A stretch of DNA of 64,000 bases from Chitinophaga sp. (GCF_017745275.1 NZ_JAGHZS010000001.1:744001-808000); one strand, 5' to 3'. Shown: positions 34,217 to 45,500, counted from the first letter of the stretch. Numbers and translations: made by a program. The notes: generated by a model from the letters alone, not told the origin.

Positions 34217-35158
34217 ATGCAGGTTCACAGGGACTTAGACCACTTACCGGAATTTCGGAATGCTGTTATTACCATTGGCACTTTCGACGGCGTACATGCC
34301 GGCCATCGCTTCATTATCCAGCAACTGGAGCAGGCTGCCCGTGATTGTAACGGCGAAACCGTCATTGTTACTTTTGACCCGCATCCCCGGGAAGTATTAT
34401 TACCCAGCCCGAATAATATCCGGTTACTCACCACTTTGCCGGAAAAAATTGCCCTGCTGGAGCGCGCTGGCATTGATCACCTCGTGGTAGTACCCTTTAC
34501 TAAATCGTTTTCTGAAATGCCTGCCCGCAGCTACCTGGAAGATTTCCTGGTGGCCCGTTTCCGTCCGCATACCATCATCATTGGCTATGACCACCGTTTT
34601 GGCCATAACCGGGAAGGCGGACTGGAACTATTGGAAGCAGAGCAACAACAATATGGATTTAAGCTGATTGAAATTCCACAGCAGGTAGTGCACGACCTTA
34701 CCGTAAGCTCTACCAAAATCCGTAAAAGCCTGCAGGAAGGCCATATCAGCCTCGCCAATGAATTGTTGAACTACACCTATTTTATGACCGGTACTGTAGT
34801 ACATGGGGATAAAATGGGCCGTCAGCTGGGTTATCCCACTGCCAATCTTCACCTGAACGATGAAAGGAAACTGATTCCGGCAGAAGGCATTTATGCGGTC
34901 CGCGTGGGTGTAAGCGGCCATAGTTCGCTGCTTCCAGCTGTAATGAGTATCGGTTTCCGTCCTACTTTTAACGGCACGGATCTGCGACTGGAAGTGCACC
35001 TGTTTGATTTTAATGAAGACTTATACGGACAGGAACTGACGGTATACTTTGAATCATATATCCGCTCCAACCTGAAGTTTGATAAGATTGATGCCCTGAT
35101 AGTACAGATGGATAAGGATTCCGCGCAGGCGAGAGAAATATTGGCGGAATTGGATTAA
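34217..35158 (+). CDS. ribF: Bifunctional riboflavin kinase / FAD synthetase
   Basis: Phosphorylates riboflavin to FMN and adenylates FMN to FAD. The 313-residue protein has an N-terminal nucleotidyltransferase domain with FDGVHAGHRFII (GxHxGH-like ATP site) and SSTKIRKSL (ISSTxIR-type motif), then a C-terminal riboflavin kinase domain starting around residue 185 with GKMGRQLGYPTANL-like residues (DKMGRQLGYPTANL) and the GIYAV block. Start chosen at ATG 34217 because of the promoter position. Its TAA stop overlaps the stop of the convergent membrane gene in a shared TTAA. Confidence 0.95.
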   Translation: MQVHRDLDHLPEFRNAVITIGTFDGVHAGHRFIIQQLEQAARDCNGETVIVTFDPHPREVLLPSPNNIRLLTTLPEKIALLERAGIDHLVVVPFTKSFSEMPARSYLEDFLVARFRPHTIIIGYDHRFGHNREGGLELLEAEQQQYGFKLIEIPQQVVHDLTVSSTKIRKSLQEGHISLANELLNYTYFMTGTVVHGDKMGRQLGYPTANLHLNDERKLIPAEGIYAVRVGVSGHSSLLPAVMSIGFRPTFNGTDLRLEVHLFDFNEDLYGQELTVYFESYIRSNLKFDKIDALIVQMDKDSAQAREILAELD

Positions 35159-35427
35159 AATTCTTCTCCCAGTAACTCCACTGGCTGTTGCTTCTTTTTA
35201 GACCGTTTCATTAACCGGATACCGCCTAACAGTAATAAAATAGCCATCACCAGGATCACTATTGCCGCTACAATTGCCTGTGGTGGCATATGTCTTACAA
35301 TCCCCAATGGCTGTACGCTGACCACATTCAACACCAATACCAACATAAAAAAGCCGCTCAAAAAAAAGCACAAACACGCCAATAGTACTTTGTACAGCTT
35401 TCTTCCTTCCAATGACATAACAGACAA
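35155..35427 (-). CDS. Small two-helix membrane protein, unknown
   Basis: A 90-residue protein with two transmembrane segments (about residues 13-34 and 50-70) and a basic cytosolic tail (RLMKRSKKKQQ) ending in LGEEF. No family recognised. It starts five bases after the stop of the 169-residue membrane protein gene and is probably co-transcribed with it. Its stop overlaps the ribF stop on the other strand. Confidence 0.6.
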   Translation of the reverse strand: MSVMSLEGRKLYKVLLACLCFFLSGFFMLVLVLNVVSVQPLGIVRHMPPQAIVAAIVILVMAILLLLGGIRLMKRSKKKQQPVELLGEEF

Positions 35428-35432
35428 TTAAA

Positions 35433-35942
35433 TTATCCAGTAATAATTTTCTTCTCCTTCACACCAGTTAACGGCTTCAACATTCCATACCCGATTCTAA
35501 TCAGGAAAAATGCGCCTGCACCAACCAGGGCTTGTAAGATCCAGAAACGGAGGTCTGATTCTTCCGGAGTGATGCCGGGGGTGTTTGACAAATTTCTTCC
35601 CAAATTACCCAACACGCTCAACAACAATGTGGGTCCGATAAGCAGGTACAATATGCCCAGAAATTTCCTGAATCCTGTTGATAGCGGCTGTTTACGCGCC
35701 AATGCTCCGGATACCCAAATACGCATAAATAAACGATAACCCAACCAGCACATGAGATAAGCAAGGCCTAAAAAAATGAGTAACACGAGTATGCCTGCAA
35801 ATCGCCCACCCGCGACCTCTCCCAACTGGCGCATGTTGTCGGTAAAAAAGACGAGTCTGGCCACGCTGATTACAAGGATAATACCCGTGGTGACAGAAAA
35901 GAAAGCTACAATACATTTCAGTACCGCATACAGGCGTTGCAT
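35433..35942 (-). CDS. Four-helix membrane protein, unknown
   Basis: A 169-residue protein with four predicted transmembrane segments (about residues 8-30, 46-70, 88-108 and 130-150), connected by short loops; a conserved-looking DLRFWILQALVGAGAFFLIRIGYG forms the last one. No catalytic motif is seen and I do not recognise the family. It lies between holA and the 90-residue membrane protein on the same strand, 29 bases after the holA stop, suggesting one transcript. Confidence 0.62.
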   Translation of the reverse strand: MQRLYAVLKCIVAFFSVTTGIILVISVARLVFFTDNMRQLGEVAGGRFAGILVLLIFLGLAYLMCWLGYRLFMRIWVSGALARKQPLSTGFRKFLGILYLLIGPTLLLSVLGNLGRNLSNTPGITPEESDLRFWILQALVGAGAFFLIRIGYGMLKPLTGVKEKKIITG

Positions 35943-35971
35943 AGGGAATAATTGTAATGCAATAATAGCTT

Positions 35972-36967
35972 TTAATTCATCACTTTGTACATCAATTCTT
36001 TCATAAGTTCTCCGTCTTCTACCCCACTATCGTTAATGCCTATACTCCGCAGGTTATATTGATGTAACAGCAGGATCGCTTTTTCTGTACCTTCTGGTCC
36101 GTATTGTCTGGCGGCGTTCATATAATCTTTTACAAAGAAGGGATGTACACCCAATGCGGCAGCTACTTCTTTTTCTGCACCTTTTACGCTGAAGATGAGA
36201 TTTACTTTTGCGAAAAAGTTATAGAGGGCAGGCAGGGTCATTTGTATGGGTGCTGCTTTAGGATTGGCGGCAAAGTATGCGATGATCTTGAATACTTTGG
36301 CCGTATTCTTTTGCCCCACCGCATTTTGCAGCTCAAATACGTTGTATTCTTTACTAATGCCTACATATTTCTCAATATCTCCTTCGTCAATTTTCTTCTG
36401 GGCCGGCAGGTTTACCAGCAACTTATCTATTTCATTGGCGATACGGGAAAGGTCGTTGCCGATATGATCTACGAGCAGGATAGCTGCTTTCTGCGAAATG
36501 GCCAGTCCTCGGCTACTTACATATGATTCTGCCCAGGCAGGCAGCTGGTTATCATATAATTTTTTGGTAGACAGGAGTACGCCTTTGTCTTTAATGAGCT
36601 TCGCCATTTTGCTCCTGCCATCAATTTTGCCTTGTTTATGTGCTACCACGAATATAGTGGAAGACAGGGGGTTGTCGATATAAGCTTCCAATTTAAGCAG
36701 GTCGCGCATGGCCTGTGCTTCTTTGAGCAGTACCACTTGTCGTTCTGCGAACATAGGATATCGGCGGCAGGCGTTGATCACGGTGCTCCAGTCGGTATCT
36801 TTGCCATAAAGCACAGTGAGGTTAAAACCTCTTTCGGCCTCTGGCAACAGTTCATGTTCAGCGTAGCTGGTAACCTGGTCAATAAAAAAGTCTTCCTCTC
36901 CTTCCAGCCAGTATAACGATTTAAATTTTTGTTGTTTCCAATCCCTGATGATATCCTGATAATCCAT
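35972..36967 (-). CDS. holA: DNA polymerase III delta subunit
   Basis: Clamp-loader subunit that opens the sliding beta clamp. The 331-residue protein begins with the family's SLYWLEGEEDFFIDQVTSYA and FNLTVLYGKDTDW, continues with RRYPMFAERQVVLLKEAQ (clamp-binding region) and has the C-terminal collar domain VFELQNAVGQKNTAKVFKII. Length and order of blocks fit HolA of Bacteroidota. It starts about 50 bases after the exonuclease gene stop, with TTAGC-type heptads in the gap. Confidence 0.92.
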   Translation of the reverse strand: MDYQDIIRDWKQQKFKSLYWLEGEEDFFIDQVTSYAEHELLPEAERGFNLTVLYGKDTDWSTVINACRRYPMFAERQVVLLKEAQAMRDLLKLEAYIDNPLSSTIFVVAHKQGKIDGRSKMAKLIKDKGVLLSTKKLYDNQLPAWAESYVSSRGLAISQKAAILLVDHIGNDLSRIANEIDKLLVNLPAQKKIDEGDIEKYVGISKEYNVFELQNAVGQKNTAKVFKIIAYFAANPKAAPIQMTLPALYNFFAKVNLIFSVKGAEKEVAAALGVHPFFVKDYMNAARQYGPEGTEKAILLLHQYNLRSIGINDSGVEDGELMKELMYKVMN

Positions 36968-36969
36968 GT

Positions 36970-37013
36970 ATTAGCTTTTAGCCTTTAGCGGTTAACTATT
37001 GGCAGCTTTTAGC
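36970..37013. repeat. Degenerate TTAGC heptad element F1
   Basis: The gap between holA and the exonuclease gene holds TTAGCTT, TTAGCCT and TTAGCGG in 7-bp phase, then a shorter inverted-looking remainder. It is a reduced relative of F2. Confidence 0.5.
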
Positions 37014-37016
37014 GAT

Positions 37017-37742
37017 TTATTTTACAATAACGATGTCTTCCTGTTTGAGCGCCGGCAGTCGTTTAAACTTCAGCATAAGCTGAGCTACTGCAAGGACATC
37101 TTTCTGGCAATAGGCGGCGATGCGTTCGAGATCTTTTTGTTCCCAGTATACGCTGGCTACCATGCTGCCGTCGATATCGTCTTTGGGCGTTTCAATACCC
37201 ATTACGGCGGTCAGGAGTTTCAGGGAAATATAGTGTTTAAAGTCCCCGAAGCGCCATAGATGCAGGGTATCGAGCATGGGAACTTCCCAGGGTTTGAATC
37301 CGTGCAACTGTAATGGCTGGGGCAAAGATAATTGATGGATAACAGACCTCCTGCAAATAAAAGGAATATCAAATTCTTTGATATTATGCCCTGCGAACTG
37401 GAAGCGGGGGTGTTTCGCATAGAATTTATTGATTAATTCTAAAAAACCGCTGAGTACAACTGATTCATCATCATTATAAAACGATTTCAGCCGTAAAGTA
37501 TAGCGGTTATTTTCCAGGCTAAAGAAGCCAGCAGAAATGCAGACGATTTTCCCGAATTCTGCGTAGATGCCAGCCCTGTCAGCATATGTAGCATCCTCAT
37601 TTCCGGAAACTGGCGCAGTTTTTGCAATTTTGTCACGCCAGAGCTGTTGCATGTCATCAGGTAATTGTTCCAACGAAGGAGCAGCCGGAGTTGTCTCTAT
37701 GTCTAACAGTAATAATTGATCTAACGCAATATTTGGAAGCAC
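37017..37742 (-). CDS. PolB-like 3'-5' exonuclease (DEDDy type)
   Basis: A 241-residue stand-alone proofreading-type exonuclease domain. The three exonuclease motifs are seen: ExoI LLLDIETTPA near residue 11 (Asp and Glu), ExoII FAGHNIKEFDIPF near residue 116 (Asp), and ExoIII IAAYCQKDVLAV near residue 210 (Tyr and Asp, the DEDDy type). There is no polymerase domain. It belongs to the predicted PolB-like exonuclease group; its role in DNA repair is inferred. Its product precedes holA on the strand, 49 bases apart. Confidence 0.85.
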   Translation of the reverse strand: MLPNIALDQLLLLDIETTPAAPSLEQLPDDMQQLWRDKIAKTAPVSGNEDATYADRAGIYAEFGKIVCISAGFFSLENNRYTLRLKSFYNDDESVVLSGFLELINKFYAKHPRFQFAGHNIKEFDIPFICRRSVIHQLSLPQPLQLHGFKPWEVPMLDTLHLWRFGDFKHYISLKLLTAVMGIETPKDDIDGSMVASVYWEQKDLERIAAYCQKDVLAVAQLMLKFKRLPALKQEDIVIVK

Positions 37743-37790
37743 GATTGAAAAACTGTTTTATATCTATTTATAAAATATGAATAATATAAC

Positions 37791-37798
37791 TACTTTTG
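37791..37798 (+). promoter_or_regulatory. -7 box of the coiled-coil membrane protein gene
   Basis: TACTTTTG, a full TAnnTTTG match, 47 bases before the ATG at 37846. Confidence 0.55.
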
Positions 37799-37845
37799 AA
37801 TAACGATTTTTAACCATATAACAATTAAACATAAAACTCACAACT

Positions 37846-38808
37846 ATGACGGAGAACACATTTAATACTCCTGCGCCGGGATCACCCGGACCAGAAAAAC
37901 CACGTAGCCGCAATGGTCTAATTTACGGTATTTTAATCGCAGCATTAGCCGGTACGTGGATATATATGTTATACGATAAGAACAAAACCAGCGACCAACT
38001 CGTACAAAAGAACACCCAGATAGATTCTATCTCTTCTTCACGTGACGCTTTGCAACAGGAATATAATGCAGCCAATGCCCGTTTGGATGATCTGATTTCA
38101 CAGAACACCCGTATGGATAGTCTTGTTAAAACAAAAGATAAGGAAATACAGGATATGAAAGCCAGGATCTCCAGCATCCTGAGCAACAAAAATGCTACAC
38201 AGGCGCAACTGGCAGAAGCCCGTCGTTTGATTGAGCAACTGAAATCCAATATCGAAGGTTATCAGCAAACCATTGAGCGCCTGGAAGGTGAAAAGATTGT
38301 ACTGGCCGGTGAAAGAGATGTAGCGCGTAAAGAACGCGACTCTGTATCTACTGTAAAAGACAGTTTGAATAAGAAAGTGGACCTCGGATCTGTATTGCAT
38401 GCATCCAATATTAAGCTGCAACCTATCCGTGTTAAACACAACGGCAAAGAAGTAGAAACCAGCAAAGCAAAACGCGCTGATATGATGCGGGTAACTTTTG
38501 ACTTGGATGATAACCGTATTGCGCCAACCGGCGACAAAGAGATCTTTGTTGCGATCACTGCACCGGATGGCGCGCCGTTGGCAGTTGAAGCACTGGGCTC
38601 CGGTCGTTTCACACTGGAAGATGGTACGGAAAAATTATACACTGCGAAGAAAACAGTTTCCTATGTAACTGGTCAGAAACAAACCGTTACTATGGACTGG
38701 AAACAGAATTCTGATTTCAAACCAGGTGACTACTCCGTGGAGATCTATCACAATGGTTATAAAATTGGCCAGGGTAAAGTAACCTTGAAAAAAGGCGGAT
38801 TGTTTTAA
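37846..38808 (+). CDS. Membrane-anchored coiled-coil protein, unknown
   Basis: A 320-residue protein in three parts: a Pro-rich cytosolic start (residues 1-23), one transmembrane helix (about 24-43), and a long periplasmic coiled coil of about 110 residues (heptads such as LDDLISQNTRMDSLVKTKDK). The last 130 residues are a beta-rich domain with FDLDDNRIAPTGDKEIFVAI and DYSVEIYHNGYKIGQGKVTL, resembling the repeated Bacteroidota envelope-protein pattern for which I cannot name a family. It is not in an operon. A role as a cell-envelope spacer or scaffold is a guess. Confidence 0.62.
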   Translation: MTENTFNTPAPGSPGPEKPRSRNGLIYGILIAALAGTWIYMLYDKNKTSDQLVQKNTQIDSISSSRDALQQEYNAANARLDDLISQNTRMDSLVKTKDKEIQDMKARISSILSNKNATQAQLAEARRLIEQLKSNIEGYQQTIERLEGEKIVLAGERDVARKERDSVSTVKDSLNKKVDLGSVLHASNIKLQPIRVKHNGKEVETSKAKRADMMRVTFDLDDNRIAPTGDKEIFVAITAPDGAPLAVEALGSGRFTLEDGTEKLYTAKKTVSYVTGQKQTVTMDWKQNSDFKPGDYSVEIYHNGYKIGQGKVTLKKGGLF

Positions 38809-38833
38809 TAGCCAGTAGCTGTTAGCTATAAAC

Positions 38834-38881
38834 ATAAAAGCGAATGCCCGAAGCAGATCTGCTCCGGGCATTCGCTTTTAT
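38834..38881 (+). terminator. Hairpin after the coiled-coil gene, with repeat-like core
   Basis: A 17-bp perfect stem (ATAAAAGCGAATGCCCG) encloses a self-palindromic AGCAGATCTGCT, so pairing runs almost to the tip. AAAGCGAATG also occurs in the core of E3. A short AGCTGTTAGC stretch at 38819-38828 precedes it. It probably ends transcription of the 37846 gene. Confidence 0.7.
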
Positions 38882-39307
38882 AATATTTGCTCAAAATTTC
38901 CGTTTTATAGCTTCAATCCTTCATTTTTAAGCTTTCTACCTACTTTCCCTGATATTTTTTTCGCTTATCTAATTTGTTAATGATTAGTTATTGACAAAAA
39001 GATATATATAAAAATAAAATTAAATTAACGTTCTTTGCTGGCATAATTAAAGATAGCCGGAGGCCACTGTGTACCCAGACCAATGCTTGAGAAGAAGAAT
39101 GTGACAGGCAATTTAATATGCCCAGTTAAACCCGTTTTTTACAGTTATGAAAACTGATTTCAGTCCATTTGTAGCATCCTGAAGTCATCGGTTTTATATG
39201 CTGTTGAAAAGGTAACAAAGTAATAGATTCTTCCCTCAAACCATCGTCTATTGTCGCAGCCTTTTGTTATTAATGGATTAGATAAGAAGCCCAATTAAAA
39301 CTGAAGC
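38882..39307. other. Non-coding AT-rich stretch before the response regulator
   Basis: 426 bases with no credible reading frame. It contains AT-rich runs around 38990-39030, several poly-T tracts and no full TAnnTTTG box. I see no RNA fold worth calling. It may hold the response-regulator promoter and a longer leader. Confidence 0.4.
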
Positions 39308-39703
39308 ATGGAAGACATGAGTAAAATAGTGTACGTTGTAGATGATGATGAAATTTTTCATTTCATTATCAAAAAAATGTTGGGGCAGCAAAGCAGTGAC
39401 CTTGTAGTAACCTCTTTTCTTTGTGCAGAAGAGGCCCTGGAACAGCTTTCCAGGAATCCACAGCCTACATTGCCCTCTCTTATTATTCTTGATATGAATA
39501 TGCAACGGATGAACGGATGGGATTTTATAGAAGCGTACAGAGGATTAAAAACATCGCTCAAAAATACCATCCCGATTATCATGTGTTCCTCCTCCGTAGA
39601 TGTAAGGGATATGCAAAAAGTGCAGCATACACCAGAGCTGATGGCATATATCACGAAGCCATTGGATAAAAATAAACTCAAAGTAATTGAGGAATATTTA
39701 TAG
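39308..39703 (+). CDS. Single-domain response regulator
   Basis: A 131-residue CheY-like receiver with no output domain. The acidic pocket is DDD at residues 12-14, the phospho-acceptor is Asp62 (LIILDMNM), a Ser cluster at 94-96 replaces the usual Thr/Ser switch position, and Lys117 (YITKPLD) is present. It is an orphan: no kinase or partner is in the window. An in-frame second Met at residue 4 (39317) is an alternative start. Bacteroidota have many such lone receivers; the output is unknown. Confidence 0.88.
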   Translation: MEDMSKIVYVVDDDEIFHFIIKKMLGQQSSDLVVTSFLCAEEALEQLSRNPQPTLPSLIILDMNMQRMNGWDFIEAYRGLKTSLKNTIPIIMCSSSVDVRDMQKVQHTPELMAYITKPLDKNKLKVIEEYL

Positions 39704-39705
39704 GA

Positions 39706-41510
<1,805 letters not shown>

Positions 41511-41722
41511 TTATGCGGGCTTTCCAAGCAGACAGCGATCTTCATATGGCTATTTAAAATCATACTTAATCATCTTCTTAATATTTATTTATATATTTTT
41601 CATCTCCCAAGTAATCCTGATCCCCTATTTACAGTAGCATCTATACCTCTGACCGGAACCAGCCTCCCGGGAGTTCACTATTTCATTACTCAGCGGCTTG
41701 ATATGTATAACCTTTCTTGCCG

Positions 41723-41730
41723 TATCTTTA
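41723..41730 (+). promoter_or_regulatory. -7 box of the carbonic anhydrase gene
   Basis: TATCTTTA, one base off TAnnTTTG, 19 bases before the ATG at 41750. Confidence 0.45.
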
Positions 41731-41749
41731 GCGCACAAAAATTAATACG

Positions 41750-42412
41750 ATGACAGCTTACAACCAGATATTCGAGAATAACCGCCAATGGATCGCTTCC
41801 AAATTAGCCACAGATGCAGAGTTCTTCGATAAAATGGCTGATTCTCAAAGCCCCGACTACCTTTATATTGGTTGTAGTGACAGCCGGGTACCCACTAATG
41901 AAATCATGGGACTCGGAGCAGGTGAAGTATTTGTACACCGCAACATTGCTAACCTGGTACCGAATACTGATCTCAATGTCATGAGCGTCATCAATTATGC
42001 CGTAGTACATCTGAAAGTAAAACATATTGTTGTTTGCGGACACTATAACTGCGGTGGTGTAAAAGCCGCTATGCAGGCTAAAGACCTTGGTATCCTGAAT
42101 CCATGGTTACGTAACATCCGCGATGTTTACCGTCTGCATATGGACGAACTCAATGCCATTACAGATGAACATGAACGTTACAACCGCCTGGTAGAGCTGA
42201 ACACACAGGAGCAATGTATCAACGTAATTAAAACAGCTGCAGTACAGAAATCCTATGTAGCCAATGGCTTCCCTACTGTGCATGGTTGGGTATATGACTT
42301 AAAAAACGGTATCCTCAAAGATCTGCAAATAGATTTTGAAGGTGTACTGCACGAAATACAAAAAATTTATGATCTCACAGGTTCCGGCCTGATGCTAAAA
42401 GATGGTGAATAA
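41750..42412 (+). CDS. can: Beta-class carbonic anhydrase
   Basis: Interconverts CO2 and bicarbonate with a zinc-bound water. Zinc ligands are Cys42, His98 and Cys101 with Asp44 and Arg46 (CSDSRV, then CGHYNCGG): the same numbering as E. coli Can. IGCSDSRVPTNEIM and GEVFVHRNIAN are family blocks. The 220-residue length fits the bacterial enzyme. It is followed by murI: its stop is overlapped by or directly adjacent to the murI start, so the two are probably co-transcribed; bicarbonate supply to biosynthesis is the usual role. Confidence 0.94.
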   Translation: MTAYNQIFENNRQWIASKLATDAEFFDKMADSQSPDYLYIGCSDSRVPTNEIMGLGAGEVFVHRNIANLVPNTDLNVMSVINYAVVHLKVKHIVVCGHYNCGGVKAAMQAKDLGILNPWLRNIRDVYRLHMDELNAITDEHERYNRLVELNTQEQCINVIKTAAVQKSYVANGFPTVHGWVYDLKNGILKDLQIDFEGVLHEIQKIYDLTGSGLMLKDGE

Positions 42413-43232
42413 CATGGGTCCTATTGGTGTATTTGACTCCGGCTACGGTGGCTTAACCGTACTTAAGGAAATTGTAAACGAGCTTCCGGGATACGACTAT
42501 ATTTACCTGGGAGACAATGCCCGCGCCCCTTACGGGAATCGTGGCTTTGATACCATTCACGCCTATACGCTGGAATGTGTGCAAAAGCTATTTGACCTGG
42601 GCTGCCCCCTGGTGATCATTGCCTGCAATACCGCTTCTGCCAAGGCACTCCGCACTATTCAACAAAAGGACTTGCCACGCATTGCACCGGATAACCGTGT
42701 GCTCGGCGTTATCCGTCCCACGTCAGAAATGGTAGGTACCCTTACGCAAACCGGGGAAGTAGGTATCCTGGCCACCAATGGCACGGTATCTTCCGAGTCT
42801 TATCCACTGGAAATTCATAAGTTTTTTCCTCATGTAAAAACCTATCAGCTGGCCTGCCCGATGTGGGTTCCGCTGATAGAGAATAATGAACATGAAAGCG
42901 ATGGCGCCGACTACTTCGTAAAAGAATACCTGGATAAAATATTGTCAATATCTACCGACATTGATACACTGGTATTAGGTTGTACCCACTATCCATTACT
43001 GCTGAAAAAAATCAAACAGTATTTACCGGGCGGCATTAACTTATTGTCGCAAGGTAAAATTGTAGCCCATAGCCTAAAAGATTATCTCAAGCGTCATCCG
43101 GAAATGGAAAGCCGCCTGAGTAAGCAGCAGCAGCAACAATTTTACACCACAGATGATCCGGCTATTTTCGATAAAATGGCGGAAATATTTTTTGGTAAAA
43201 CAGTTACTTCTAAAAAGATGCAAACCAAATAA
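42402..43232 (+). CDS. murI: Glutamate racemase
   Basis: Makes D-glutamate for peptidoglycan. The N-terminus PIGVFDSGYGGLTVL is the family signature, and the two catalytic cysteines are in IACNTASAKAL (Cys75) and LGCTHYPLLL (Cys194), numbered from ATG 42402. A second start at ATG 42414, one base after the carbonic anhydrase stop, would give MGPIGVFDSGYGG and 272 residues, equally plausible. Length and motifs are normal. The operon ends in the terminator at 43251-43297. Confidence 0.93.
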   Translation: MVNNMGPIGVFDSGYGGLTVLKEIVNELPGYDYIYLGDNARAPYGNRGFDTIHAYTLECVQKLFDLGCPLVIIACNTASAKALRTIQQKDLPRIAPDNRVLGVIRPTSEMVGTLTQTGEVGILATNGTVSSESYPLEIHKFFPHVKTYQLACPMWVPLIENNEHESDGADYFVKEYLDKILSISTDIDTLVLGCTHYPLLLKKIKQYLPGGINLLSQGKIVAHSLKDYLKRHPEMESRLSKQQQQQFYTTDDPAIFDKMAEIFFGKTVTSKKMQTK

Positions 43233-43250
43233 TCATCTTTTTATTACATA

Positions 43251-43297
43251 ATAAAACAAAGGCCGTCACGCGCTATGCGTGACGGCCTTTGTTTTAT
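43251..43297. terminator. Two-way terminator after murI
   Basis: A 21-bp perfect stem (43251-43271 and 43277-43297) with a five-base loop, flanked by A and T tracts inside the stem ends. It separates murI from the convergent S9 peptidase gene. Confidence 0.9.
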
Positions 43298-43313
43298 GTG
43301 ATTTTCTGTTTGT

Positions 43314-45440
43314 TTATTTTCCTTCCAGCTTCAGCAGGAATGCATACTCCAGCGCCACCAGCTTCAACGACTTAAATCGTCCGGAAGCCCCACCATGACC
43401 GCCATCCATATTGGTTTGCAGCAATAGTAAGTTGTGGTCAGTTTTTAATTCTCTCAGCTTAGCCACCCACTTTGCCGGCTCAAAGTATTGTACCTGTGAA
43501 TCATGCAACCCAGTGGTGACTAACATATTCGGATAAGCTTTTGCCGTTACATTGTCATAAGGTGAATAAGACTTCATGTAATCATACGCATCTTTATTCT
43601 TAGGATTACCCCACTCATCAAATTCGCTGGTGGTTAACGGAATAGTTTCATCCAGCATGGTGGTAATCACGTCTACAAACGGCACCTGCGCAATAATGCC
43701 ATGAAACAGCTGTGGTGCCATATTAGCCACTGCACCCATTAATAAGCCACCGGCGCTGCCTCCCATCGCATACAGGTGTGCGGAATCTGTATAATGTGAT
43801 GCCACCAGGAAATTTGCGCAGGAGATGAAGTCGGTGAAAGTGTTTTTCTTCTTCATCATTTTCCCGTCTTCATACCATTGCCGGCCCATTTCCTGTCCTC
43901 CGCGTACATGTGCAATGGCAAATGCAAAACCACGATCCAGCAGACTTAACATATTGGAACGGAAAGTGCAATTGGTACTGACACCATAAGAACCATATCC
44001 ATACAGCAATAGCGGGCTTTTCCCATTTTTCTCAAATGTTTTTTTATACACAATGGAAACAGGAATTTTGGTTCCATCTGAAGCAGTAGCAAACAATCTT
44101 TCTGAAGTGTAATCTTTAGGATCATAACCACCCAGTACTTCCTGTTGCCGCTTCAATTCACTTTTACCGGTTTCCAGGTTGTAGTCGTATACGGAGTTTG
44201 GTGTGATCAGGGAGGTATAATTATACCGCAATTCCTTACTATCCATCTCCGGGTTTTGGCCAACAGACGCATCGTAAGCTGGTTCTGCGAAAGGCAGGTA
44301 TTTGTCTGCATGGGTCTTATCATTGATCACCCGTATCATGGTTAAACCACCTTTGCGTTCTTCCAGTACGGTAAAGTCTTTGAACAGCTCCAATCCTTCC
44401 AGTAACACATCCGGGCGGTTAGGGATCAGTTCTTTCCAGTTCTGGCGGGCAGTTTTATCCAATGGAGATTCCATCAAACGGAAGTTGAGCGCCTCCCAGT
44501 TGGTAACGATATAAAATTTATCATCGCGGTGATCAATGGAATACAACATGTTTTTCTCACGGGGATGAAATACCCGGAATGCTTCATTAGGTTTGGAAGC
44601 ATCGAGTATACGGCTTTCCGACGACAACGTACTTCCGCTATTGATAACAATGTATTTTCCGGATTTTGTTTTTGTTACGTCTACATCAAAGGTTTCATCT
44701 GCTTCATGAAATACTTCTTTGTCGGTGGGTGTACCCAATGTATGCCGCAACACACGGTCTGATCTCAGGGTAACTGTATCTTTACGTGTATAGAACAGGG
44801 TTTTGTTATCACCGGCCCAAACGCTGGTACCATCTGTTTGACGGATAACGTCTGTCAGCGTTTCGTTTGTTTCGAGATTTTTAATGTGGATCACATATTG
44901 TCTGCGACTTACTGTATCCAAGCCATATGCCATCATCGTAGCATCAGGACTGATACTTACACCGGTAACCTGGCAATATTCATGTCCTGCTGCAAGATCG
45001 TTTACATTGAGGATCACCTGCTCCGGCGCTTCCAGGCTTCCTTTTTTGCGACAGTAAACCGGGTATTCCCTGCCTGTTTCAAAACGGGTGTAATAATAAA
45101 AGCCATTTTTCAGATAGGGTACGCTCATATCTGTTTCTTTGATGCGTGATTTCATTTCATCAAAGAGTTGCTCCTGCAATTTTTTCTGTGGCGACAAGAT
45201 CGTGTCTACATAGGCATTCTCTGCATTGAGCCATGCCAGTACCTTTGGATTTTCGCGTTCGTTCATCCAGTAATAATTGTCGATACGCTTATCACCGTGG
45301 ATATTGAATTCTTTGGGAATTTTTTCTGCAACAGGAGGTTTAATATCTGCCTGGTCGTTCATAGTATGCTTCTTTTCATTACAAGACAAAAGGACCGTTC
45401 CCAAAAGCAACAATATATTACCCTGGAAGTTCTTTAACAT
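43314..45440 (-). CDS. S9-family oligopeptidase lipoprotein (PtrB-like)
   Basis: A 708-residue serine peptidase of the prolyl oligopeptidase/oligopeptidase B family. The N-terminus ends in LLSC (cysteine 20), a lipobox, so it is exported and lipidated. Residues 30-430 form the beta-propeller (for example RIDNYYWMNERENPKVLAWL) and the rest is the hydrolase domain. The triad is Ser562 (MGGSAGG), Asp647 (TGLHDSQV) and His682 (DGGHGGASGR). It would cut short periplasmic peptides. It stands alone between murI and the oxidoreductase. Confidence 0.93.
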   Translation of the reverse strand: MLKNFQGNILLLLGTVLLSCNEKKHTMNDQADIKPPVAEKIPKEFNIHGDKRIDNYYWMNERENPKVLAWLNAENAYVDTILSPQKKLQEQLFDEMKSRIKETDMSVPYLKNGFYYYTRFETGREYPVYCRKKGSLEAPEQVILNVNDLAAGHEYCQVTGVSISPDATMMAYGLDTVSRRQYVIHIKNLETNETLTDVIRQTDGTSVWAGDNKTLFYTRKDTVTLRSDRVLRHTLGTPTDKEVFHEADETFDVDVTKTKSGKYIVINSGSTLSSESRILDASKPNEAFRVFHPREKNMLYSIDHRDDKFYIVTNWEALNFRLMESPLDKTARQNWKELIPNRPDVLLEGLELFKDFTVLEERKGGLTMIRVINDKTHADKYLPFAEPAYDASVGQNPEMDSKELRYNYTSLITPNSVYDYNLETGKSELKRQQEVLGGYDPKDYTSERLFATASDGTKIPVSIVYKKTFEKNGKSPLLLYGYGSYGVSTNCTFRSNMLSLLDRGFAFAIAHVRGGQEMGRQWYEDGKMMKKKNTFTDFISCANFLVASHYTDSAHLYAMGGSAGGLLMGAVANMAPQLFHGIIAQVPFVDVITTMLDETIPLTTSEFDEWGNPKNKDAYDYMKSYSPYDNVTAKAYPNMLVTTGLHDSQVQYFEPAKWVAKLRELKTDHNLLLLQTNMDGGHGGASGRFKSLKLVALEYAFLLKLEGK

Positions 45441-45500
45441 AGGGAATAGTTTTAAATAGTATGGTAAAATGCAAACAGCTCTACAAATTACGAATTCTCT

